Shown one piece after another: positions 1-6,320 of a DNA stretch of 8,881 bases. This DNA comes from JBNKDD01 sp050288085. Lineage in GTDB: Bacteria > Chloroflexota > Anaerolineae > Aggregatilineales > UBA3940. Numbering within the stretch: position 1 is the first letter of the stretch; each line of letters starts with the position of its first letter. Position numbers and translations under genes: made by a program. The notes under the pieces are model-generated. The model worked only from the letters and a program-made list of their open reading frames with translations, made no database searches and had not been told where the DNA came from. Where the stretch lies: the NCBI GenBank assembly GCA_050288085.1, contig JBNKDD010000235.1, forward strand, positions 1 through 8,881, given 5' to 3'.

Positions 1-69
1 TTCCTTGAGGCTTACCCGCCTTTAGGTTTAGGACTCTTCTAATTGGTTTGTCCACTAGTAGCTATCCGT

Positions 70-121
70 AAATTAAAAATACGCCGATTGTAGGGGCGAC
101 TGGTCAGTCGCCCTACAATCG
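70..121 (-). terminator. Probable intrinsic terminator of purA (hairpin plus T-rich tail)
   Basis: Positions 85-95 pair perfectly with 111-121 (11 bp, core GATTGTAGGG/CCCTACAATC). After a one-base bulge at G96, a further 5-6 bp (97-102 with 105-110) close on a very small loop. Read on the minus strand, the stem lies 23 bases after the purA stop and is followed within 4 bases by TATTTTTAATTT, so it has the form of a factor-independent terminator. The stem shares its GATTGTAGGG edge with the hairpin upstream of purA, so it may also be a copy of a dispersed intergenic repeat that doubles as a terminator. Confidence 0.6.
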
Positions 122-144
122 ATATCAACTTTAAGATATCTTCA

Positions 145-1434
145 TCACCTTGCAATCGTCTGTGCCCGCGCCGGGCCAACCGTGATCAACTTGACCGGCA
201 GCCCCAACTGCTCCTCGATATAACCGACATAATCCTGAGCAGCACCCGGCAGCGCCTCGAAAGTGTCCACGCCCATAATGTCTTCCTGCCAGCCCTCAAC
301 CGATTCGTAGACCGGCTCACACCGGGCAAAACTTTCTTGCTCGGTCGGCAGTTCGGTGATCGTCTCGCCATCAAGCGAATACGCCGCCGCAACCGATATA
401 CTGTCAAACCCGCTGAGAATATCCAGCTTGGTGATGATCAGATCGGTTAGCCCATTGATCCGGGCGGCATAACGCAGCACCGGCAGATCAAGCCACCCAC
501 AGCGGCGCGGCCTGCCGGTCGTCGTCCCGAATTCATCCCAGGGATTCGCCCCGGTGCCCCGCAGCCGGTCGCCGTTTTCGTCATGTAATTCGGTCGGGAA
601 CGGCCCCGCACCAACGCGGGTGCAGTACGCTTTGGTGATCCCTGTCACCCGCGTTACGTGCTTTGGCCCAATCCCCAACCCGGTCATCGCGCCGCCTGAC
701 GTCGGTGATGAACTGGTCACAAACGGGTAGTTGCCATGATCGATATCGAGCAGGGTGCCCTGTGCCCCTTCGGCCACCACGTACTTATCATCTTCCAACG
801 CACGATGCACCAACAGAGGCACATCGGCCAGGTAAGAAGCGAGGAATTGAGCGGCGTCATGCAAATCCGAGGCAGTCGCAGCCGCGTCTACCAACTCTGC
901 CCCGTCGATTCCGGCCAGGGTCTGGTTGGCCGCTTCGATCCGCGCTTTGACCTGCTCCACAAACTGGTCGGGCTGTTTCATCACTCCCGCCCGGATGCCG
1001 ACCCGTGCGGCCTTATCGGTATAGGCCGGACCGATCCCCCGTTTGGTCGTCCCAATCGCTCCCTTGCCCCGTTGGGCTTCCTTCGCCCCATCGAGCGCAA
1101 TGTGAGCAGGCGTGATCAGGTGAGCACGCTCCGCAATCTTGATCCGGTCGGGGGAGATGTCGATCCCCCGCTCCGCCAACCCGCGCAGTTCCTCTGTCAG
1201 CTTGACCGGGTTGATCACCATCCCCGCCCCCAGCACACAGATCACATCGGGATACAGCACTCCCGACGGCACGAGGTGTAACTTGTAAGTCTCATCGCCG
1301 ACCCGCACCGTATGCCCGGCGTTATCCCCCCCGGCAAACCGGGCAACCACATCCGCCTGCGCAGCGAACCAATCCGCCACGCGGCCTTTACCTTCGTCGC
1401 CCCATTGGGTCCCGACGATTACGTGAACAGGCAT
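145..1434 (-). CDS. purA: Adenylosuccinate synthetase
   Basis: PurA joins IMP and aspartate using GTP to make adenylosuccinate, the first committed step from IMP to AMP, in the cytoplasm. The 429-residue product has the usual family length. The N-terminal GTQWGDEGKG loop (residues 8-17) carries the expected catalytic Asp13. GGDNAGHT (35-42) carries His41, the second catalytic residue in the E. coli numbering. The conserved GTTKRGIGPAY segment is at 128-138, the TSSSP loop at 240-244, the GTTTGRPRR aspartate-binding loop at 303-311, and the guanine-specifying TKLD at 335-338. The ATG at 1434 is preceded by AAGGGGGAG at suitable spacing, and the protein begins directly at the first strand (MPVHVIVGTQ), so the start is secure. 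It lies 84 bases after glyQS on the same strand with no clear promoter of its own, which suggests shared transcription. No truncation or missing key residue is seen. Confidence 0.98.
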   Translation of the reverse strand: MPVHVIVGTQWGDEGKGRVADWFAAQADVVARFAGGDNAGHTVRVGDETYKLHLVPSGVLYPDVICVLGAGMVINPVKLTEELRGLAERGIDISPDRIKIAERAHLITPAHIALDGAKEAQRGKGAIGTTKRGIGPAYTDKAARVGIRAGVMKQPDQFVEQVKARIEAANQTLAGIDGAELVDAAATASDLHDAAQFLASYLADVPLLVHRALEDDKYVVAEGAQGTLLDIDHGNYPFVTSSSPTSGGAMTGLGIGPKHVTRVTGITKAYCTRVGAGPFPTELHDENGDRLRGTGANPWDEFGTTTGRPRRCGWLDLPVLRYAARINGLTDLIITKLDILSGFDSISVAAAYSLDGETITELPTEQESFARCEPVYESVEGWQEDIMGVDTFEALPGAAQDYVGYIEEQLGLPVKLITVGPARAQTIAR

Positions 1435-1454
1435 CTTTCTCCCCCTTCATAATT

Positions 1455-1482
1455 GTAGGGACACGGTCTGCTGTGTCCCTAC
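1455..1482. repeat. Perfect stem-loop between glyQS and purA, GTAGGG-type intergenic repeat
   Basis: GTAGGGACACGG (1455-1466) pairs with CTGTGTCCCTAC (1471-1482) over 12 positions including one G-T pair, leaving a four-base loop TCTG. It ends 20 bases before the purA ATG on the minus strand and lies just upstream of the purA ribosome binding site. On the minus strand no T-run follows (AATTATGAAG), so it is a poor terminator for glyQS. On the plus strand GTTTTG follows, which is only weakly terminator-like. Its outer bases match those of the hairpin at 85-121 (ATTGTAGGG), so both look like members of one small palindromic repeat family placed between genes. A role in attenuating or stabilising the glyQS-purA transcript is possible but not shown. 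Confidence 0.6.
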
Positions 1483-1518
1483 GTTTTGTCTGTTAAATAG
1501 CCCTAATACTTTTTCTGT

Positions 1519-4500
1519 CTAGAACCCCTCAAGCTGCGAGAAGTCCGCTACTCCTCCGGCCAGTGCAGAGATGAGCTGCAACAACGCCAGCCGGTTCTCA
1601 CGGATGGCCTTATCCTTGTGCATGACCAGTACACCACCCTCCTGCTCGGTGGCAAAGAAAGCTTTTATCGGAGCCACCAACTGCTCAAAATGGTTCAGGA
1701 AAGTATCGACATCCGGCTGATCGCCGATCAATTCGGCGACCTGTTGGTAGCCAACGTAAAGTTCGCGCTCAACCACTTCGACCAGTGCATCGGGATCGAG
1801 CGTGTACCAATCCTTGATGTTGCGGAGAATGCGGGCACAGCGGGCATAGGAGTCGAGGAGCTCAAACCAATCCTCGCGGGTAACCCATTGGGCCAACTGT
1901 TCAGCATGGACGGCTGCCCGGTAGGGATTGTGCCCCTGTTCGCCCAGCACCGCTTCAACCACGTCATGCTGATAGTTTTCCCGGAGCACCACTCTGAGCC
2001 GCCCGGTGATAAAGTCCAGCACGCGGGCTTTACTCTCGTCGGTGACCAGCGCCTCGCCGAGTTCCTGTGTATAGCCCTGAGCGGCCCATTCAACCGCCTG
2101 CTGCAAATCGAAATCGATCTCGTGGCCAATCAAAATCTGTACCACGCCCAACGCCGCCCGGCGCAGTCCGTAGGGGTCAGCCGATCCGGTTGGCTCCATG
2201 CCTACCGCAAACAACCCGACTAGGCTGTCCAGGCGGTCGGCTAATGCGATCACGATCCCGGCGGGCGATTGGGGCAGCGCATCTCCGGCTGAACGCGGCT
2301 TATAATGCTCAGCGATGGCCTCCGCCACCTCCTGCGATTCACCCGATTCCAGGGCATAAATCCGCCCCATCATTCCCTGAAGCGAGGTCATCTCAACCAC
2401 CATATCGGTGGTCAGGTCGGCTTTGGCGAGCCGGGCCGCCCGGACTGCCGTTTCCATCTGATCATCGCTCAGATCCAGGATACCGCTTAACCGGGCCGTC
2501 AGCCCTTCGATGCGCGCCGCTTTCTCGTAATATGATCCCAGCTTTTCCTGGAAGGTCAGCGTCTTCAGGTTGGGGACAAAATCGGCCAGCTTGTGCTTTA
2601 GATCGTCGGTGACAAAGAACCGCGCATCGGCAAACCGCGCCTTGATGACGTGTTCGTTGCCCTCTGTCACGATATCCAGATGCTCCTGATCGCCGTTACG
2701 CACAGCGATAAAGTAAGGCATCAGGCCGCCCTTCTTATTGACGACCGCAAAGTACCGCTGATGCTTCTTCATCACGGTGGTTAAGACGATGTCAGGCAGT
2801 TCCAATGATGCTTCTTCAAACCGGCCCAGTAGGGCGGTTGGCTGTTCAACCAGGTTGGTGACCTCCGCCAACAGGTCTTCATCTTCCATGACCGATCCAC
2901 CGGCTTTCTTGGCTAAGGCCGCGATCTGCTTCTCGATTGCCGCCCGGCGCTCGTCCATATCGACGATGATCCCGTGTTCGTCCATCGTGTCAAAGTAGCT
3001 GGCTGCATCCTTTAATGACAACTCCGGCGACTTCATCGGGCGGGTTCCCCGTGTGATCCGGTTGGCGTGAACGCCCGCATACGAGAACGGTACAACCGCC
3101 CCGCCAAACAGCGACACGAACCAGCGAATAGGCCGTGAGAAAGCAATACCGGTCGTATTCCAACGCATCGACTTACCGAAGTTGATCGCTGCGACCAGAT
3201 CGGGCAGCAGTTCGGACAGCACCTGATCGGTTGAGCGGCCCTCATCTTTGACCATGACGACCACATACTCGCCGCCATCGATCTCTTCGCGCTGCAAATC
3301 ATCGACCGAAATCCCCAACGACCGGGCAAAACCTTCAGCCGCTTTGGTCGGCTTGCCATCCGCATCAAACGCTACTTTAGCGGGCGGGCCGCGCCGTACC
3401 TGTTCCTCGGAAGTCTGAGCCGGGGCCAATCCCTTGACATGAACCACCAACCGGCGCGGTGCGCCGCTCACGTAGACCGACTCATATTCAAGCCGCGCCT
3501 CATTCAACCGGGCCGGGACCAACTCGCGGAGTTGATCAATCGCGCCGGTCAGATCGCTGTGCGGAAGTTCTTCCACACCAATCTCCAGCAGGAAATCCGC
3601 CGCTTTGGTTGGGTATTTACCGATATCGATCTTGGGTGGTTTGGCTGCCGGAATGGTCAGGGTGCGGGTTTCTTCGTCCACCTGCCAATCGGCGGGCAGC
3701 ATCGGCAGCCCCATGGTATAACGCTGATCGACGTAGGCACGGGCCACCTTCGCCGCCACCGACTGCATCCGCTTGAAATATTCAGCCCGCTCAACCACAC
3801 CAACCGCTCCGCGTGTATCGAGCACGTTGAACAGGTGGGAGCATTTTAGCACGTAGTCATGGGCCGGGACGACCAGCGGCGGGTCGTGGGCCAATGCATT
3901 CAGCGCTTCATTTTCATAGGTGTTATAGGTCTGGGCCAGGGCTTCGACATCGGCCACATTGAAATAATACTCACAGTGCTCGATCTCGGATTGGAGCAGG
4001 ATTTGCCCATACTTCAGATCGCCTACCCACTGCATCTCCCAGACCGAGTCCGCGCCTTGCAGCGCCAGCACAATCCGGTCAATACCATAGGTCAACTCGA
4101 CCGGGTTCGGGCTGAGCACCTGACCGCCTGACTGCTGGAAGTACGTAAACTGGGTGATCTCCTGGCCGTCCAGCCAGACTTCCCAACCCAGGCCCCACGC
4201 CCCCAACGCGGGTGATTCCCAGTTATCTTCCACAAAGCGGATATCGTGTTTCCGCCGGTCGATGCCCAATGCTTCCAGGCTTTGCAGGTAAATCTCCTGC
4301 GGATTGCCCGGATCGGGCTTGAGGATCACCTGGTACTGGGTATGCATCTGCATCCGGTTGGGGTTATCACCAAAACGGCCATCGTCGGGCCGAATCGATG
4401 GCTCCACATAGGCGACGTTCCAGGGTTCCGGGCCGAGCACACGCAGTGTTGTAGCCGGGTTCATGGTTCCTGCGCCGACCTGAATATTGTAGGGCTGCCA

Positions 4501-4575
4501 GATGATGCAGCCATAATCGGCCCAGAATTTCTGAAGCCGCATGATTACATCCTGGAATGCAGTCGGTAAAGTCAC
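1519..4575 (-). CDS. glyQS: Glycyl-tRNA synthetase, alpha and beta subunits fused in one chain
   Basis: This class II synthetase attaches glycine to tRNA-Gly. Most bacteria with this type make two proteins (GlyQ, GlyS); here both lie in one 1018-residue chain. Residues 1-290 are the catalytic alpha part: LPTAFQDVIMRLQKFW at the start, EPSIRPDDGRFGDNPNRMQM (about 58-77) in the motif 2 region, and the motif 3 segment GIDRIVLALQ (164-173). A short linker of about 35 residues leads to the beta part at about 326 (DFLLEIGVEELP). An HD-like region follows at about 733-793 (GRIYALESGE, EHYKPRSAGD, ALADRLDSL), and a DALR-type anticodon-binding domain at about 893-993 (YARCARILRNI). The GTG at 4575 is chosen because GGAGGAG lies 8 bases upstream. 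The longer reading to a GTG at 4596 would place that ribosome binding site inside the gene and add seven non-conserved residues. No frameshift is visible across the junction. Confidence 0.97.
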   Translation of the reverse strand: MTLPTAFQDVIMRLQKFWADYGCIIWQPYNIQVGAGTMNPATTLRVLGPEPWNVAYVEPSIRPDDGRFGDNPNRMQMHTQYQVILKPDPGNPQEIYLQSLEALGIDRRKHDIRFVEDNWESPALGAWGLGWEVWLDGQEITQFTYFQQSGGQVLSPNPVELTYGIDRIVLALQGADSVWEMQWVGDLKYGQILLQSEIEHCEYYFNVADVEALAQTYNTYENEALNALAHDPPLVVPAHDYVLKCSHLFNVLDTRGAVGVVERAEYFKRMQSVAAKVARAYVDQRYTMGLPMLPADWQVDEETRTLTIPAAKPPKIDIGKYPTKAADFLLEIGVEELPHSDLTGAIDQLRELVPARLNEARLEYESVYVSGAPRRLVVHVKGLAPAQTSEEQVRRGPPAKVAFDADGKPTKAAEGFARSLGISVDDLQREEIDGGEYVVVMVKDEGRSTDQVLSELLPDLVAAINFGKSMRWNTTGIAFSRPIRWFVSLFGGAVVPFSYAGVHANRITRGTRPMKSPELSLKDAASYFDTMDEHGIIVDMDERRAAIEKQIAALAKKAGGSVMEDEDLLAEVTNLVEQPTALLGRFEEASLELPDIVLTTVMKKHQRYFAVVNKKGGLMPYFIAVRNGDQEHLDIVTEGNEHVIKARFADARFFVTDDLKHKLADFVPNLKTLTFQEKLGSYYEKAARIEGLTARLSGILDLSDDQMETAVRAARLAKADLTTDMVVEMTSLQGMMGRIYALESGESQEVAEAIAEHYKPRSAGDALPQSPAGIVIALADRLDSLVGLFAVGMEPTGSADPYGLRRAALGVVQILIGHEIDFDLQQAVEWAAQGYTQELGEALVTDESKARVLDFITGRLRVVLRENYQHDVVEAVLGEQGHNPYRAAVHAEQLAQWVTREDWFELLDSYARCARILRNIKDWYTLDPDALVEVVERELYVGYQQVAELIGDQPDVDTFLNHFEQLVAPIKAFFATEQEGGVLVMHKDKAIRENRLALLQLISALAGGVADFSQLEGF

Positions 4576-4583
4576 GCTTTTGT

Positions 4584-4590
4584 CTCCTCC
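4584..4590 (-). promoter_or_regulatory. Shine-Dalgarno sequence fixing the glyQS start
   Basis: Read on the minus strand this is GGAGGAG, followed by the 8-base spacer ACAAAAGC and then GTG at 4575-4573. The match to the anti-Shine-Dalgarno sequence and the spacing are close to ideal. Translation should therefore start at this GTG and not at the GTG seven codons upstream. Confidence 0.8.
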
Positions 4591-4614
4591 ACGCACAATC
4601 GAGTAGTGACGGGA

Positions 4615-4629
4615 ATTTTAACACGTTAA
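4615..4629 (-). promoter_or_regulatory. Candidate extended -10 promoter of glyQS with overlapping palindrome
   Basis: On the minus strand the bases 4623-4615 read TGTTAAAAT, an extended -10 element (TGn followed by TAAAAT, five of six to consensus). It would start transcription near 4608 and give a leader of about 33 bases. The -35 position 17 bases upstream is poor (CTCGCA), as is common for extended -10 promoters. A palindrome TTAAC-AC-GTTAA at 4618-4629 overlaps the -10 element and could be an operator, but a 5-bp half-site can occur by chance. The site sits between the terminator of the upstream genes and glyQS, where a promoter is expected. Confidence 0.4.
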
Positions 4630-4664
4630 GGTCAGAATGCGAGGATCGTCAATTGGGGCGACGC

Positions 4665-4708
4665 AAAAACAAAGGGCGCAAAGAGCGATGTCCCCATCGC
4701 CGCGCCCT
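4665..4708 (-). terminator. Intrinsic terminator after the kinase-LysM peptidase pair
   Basis: Positions 4702-4708 pair with 4673-4679 (AGGGCGC/GCGCCCT, 7 bp). Inside, GCGATG at 4685-4690 pairs with CATCGC at 4695-4700, with loop TCCC and an asymmetric internal bulge. On the minus strand the stem is followed at once by TTTGTTTTT (4673-4665). It lies about 37 bases beyond the stop codon of the LysM peptidase gene and before the glyQS promoter, so it should separate the two transcription units. Confidence 0.75.
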
Positions 4709-4744
4709 CACATAACACGATGATAATTTATTTTTGTCGATCCG

Positions 4745-6310
4745 CTACCGCCCCAGCAGCCGGTAGGTCTCATCCAACCAGGCCCGCACATCCTCATAAT
4801 TGCCGCGCCACAACGCGATCCGGGCTTGGTCAACGGCAGTATAAGCAAGGTGTAACTGCTCCTCGCCATCGTAAAAGTAGAAGACCGTGCTGTAAGCGTT
4901 CGATACTTCTCTGGTGTAGCTGACCATCTCCGCCGAGTCGATTGTCAGGGTGGCTCGTTTCGCGTCGAGTTCCGCCTGCCAGTTGGCATCCAATGAGGCC
5001 AATGATAAGCCATTATACAGGCCGGGATAATTGCCGCTGTAGTACAGCTTGCTCATCGGTTCCATACCATAGTTACTGATCAGGTAATCGACAAAACACC
5101 CGCTGCCAAAATAGTTAAACCGGTGGCGGATATGCCCCCTGAAAACCTGGAAATCCCGCTCGATGACCGCCATCGAAGACATCACATTGGCATCGTAGGC
5201 CGCAATGCAGACATCATCGTAGGACATATAACCGGCTTCTTCCAGGGCCGATTTACCGGCATAGGTCGCCAGCCCTTCGGAGATCATGGTGGAGTTAGGC
5301 ATCCCCCAGGTATTCCACGATACCAGGTGAGTCATCTCATGCCGCACCAGGTAGGAGTTTTCGGCAGCATCGCCGCTGCCATCCAACAGCAGGAATAACT
5401 CCCGGGTTTTTGATCCACTCAGGCCGCGCAGATGCGCGTTAGGGGTTTCATATAATGTTCCGGCCAGGTAGATATCAAAAGTCCCCACTAAGTGCACATC
5501 GAGCAGAGCTTCGACGTATTCAAGTGAATCTTCTAGAAGGGTGATGACCTCACCCAGGTAAACATCGGGATAGGTGCCGGGCTGGTAATGGACGGTGAAC
5601 CGGGGATGCTCGTAGATGTTCGGGTAATTCTCATCCAGATCATCCTCCAGGAGCGAGCGCGGCCAATCACTGAGCAGGGGGCCGGTTGTTTCCAGCTTTT
5701 TCCAGATTTCCGCATCGGCTACCGGAACCGATGCTGCCGACGACGACACACCGGGGATCAGGAGGCTCTGCCCTGGGTGAAGCTGGTCGGCATTGGTCAG
5801 ATTGTTGGCGGACTTTATCTGTTCAGGATCGACCCCGTACAGGTCTGCGATGCTGATCAGCGATTCCCCGGCCCGCACTTCATGATAAGTTCCGGCCTGC
5901 CCCGCCGGGTTGGGAATCAAAATAGTTTGCCCCGCCTTGATGATGCTGCCTGCATTCAGGCCGTTGGCGTTCAGCAGACTGTCAAAATCAACACCATACA
6001 GGGTTGCAATACTGAACAGGCTCTCACCAGACTGCACAATATGGGGGACGGTTTCGCCTTCCGGCAGGCTGGTTGATTCGGCGGGCGGGGCAATCGCGGC
6101 GATAACGGGAGTCGGCGTGCCCTGGATCGACATCTCAGCGACGCCCGCTCCCGGTGTGGCCGTATCAATCGCCGTTAAAGACCGGCTCCTGTTATAGCTG
6201 GCAGCCCCGATCACAAAGATTATTGCACCAACCGTCAGGACGGCCAGTGCAATAACGATGTACGTAAACTCTTGCGGGCCTATAGCGAATGTGTTCTTGT
6301 TGCGGTTCAT
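4745..6310 (-). CDS. Membrane-anchored LysM protein with a MA-type zinc metallopeptidase domain
   Basis: The 521-residue protein has a short basic N-terminus (MNRNKN), one hydrophobic segment at about 15-37 that should act as an uncleaved anchor, and a Pro/Thr/Ala-rich spacer to about 85. Two LysM peptidoglycan-binding domains follow: about 88-133 (HIVQSGESLFSIATLYGV...LIP) and 142-187 (YHEVRAGESLISIADLYGV...LIPG). The part after residue 235 carries RHEMTHLVSW with the HEXXH zinc motif at 324-328 and ISEGLATY with the probable third ligand Glu345. This spacing and the EGLA signature are typical of gluzincin peptidases of the MA-like group. A helical tail with repeat-like character ends the protein. 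The likely place of action is the outer face of the membrane or the cell wall; the substrate is unknown. The gene starts 10 bases after the kinase stop with no clear ribosome binding site, so translation may be coupled. All key residues are present. Confidence 0.88.
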   Translation of the reverse strand: MNRNKNTFAIGPQEFTYIVIALAVLTVGAIIFVIGAASYNRSRSLTAIDTATPGAGVAEMSIQGTPTPVIAAIAPPAESTSLPEGETVPHIVQSGESLFSIATLYGVDFDSLLNANGLNAGSIIKAGQTILIPNPAGQAGTYHEVRAGESLISIADLYGVDPEQIKSANNLTNADQLHPGQSLLIPGVSSSAASVPVADAEIWKKLETTGPLLSDWPRSLLEDDLDENYPNIYEHPRFTVHYQPGTYPDVYLGEVITLLEDSLEYVEALLDVHLVGTFDIYLAGTLYETPNAHLRGLSGSKTRELFLLLDGSGDAAENSYLVRHEMTHLVSWNTWGMPNSTMISEGLATYAGKSALEEAGYMSYDDVCIAAYDANVMSSMAVIERDFQVFRGHIRHRFNYFGSGCFVDYLISNYGMEPMSKLYYSGNYPGLYNGLSLASLDANWQAELDAKRATLTIDSAEMVSYTREVSNAYSTVFYFYDGEEQLHLAYTAVDQARIALWRGNYEDVRAWLDETYRLLGR

Positions 6311-6320
6311 GTAGGCTTAC

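Noticed and set aside
1..69. Left-edge sequence as part of a gene or tRNA
   Set aside because: No frame with a start and ribosome binding site and no cloverleaf pattern could be made out. I see nothing that can be supported.
736..1281. Plus-strand open frame of 181 codons inside purA
   Set aside because: It lies fully antisense to a purA gene with every conserved motif intact, and its product resembles nothing known.
1618..2223. Plus-strand open frame of 201 codons inside glyQS
   Set aside because: It is antisense to the conserved beta part of the synthetase, a common shadow in GC-rich coding DNA.
4597..4744. T-box riboswitch ahead of glyQS
   Set aside because: The space between the upstream terminator and the start is under 100 bases, and I see no T-box motif or specifier stem. 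A simple promoter and ribosome binding site explain it.
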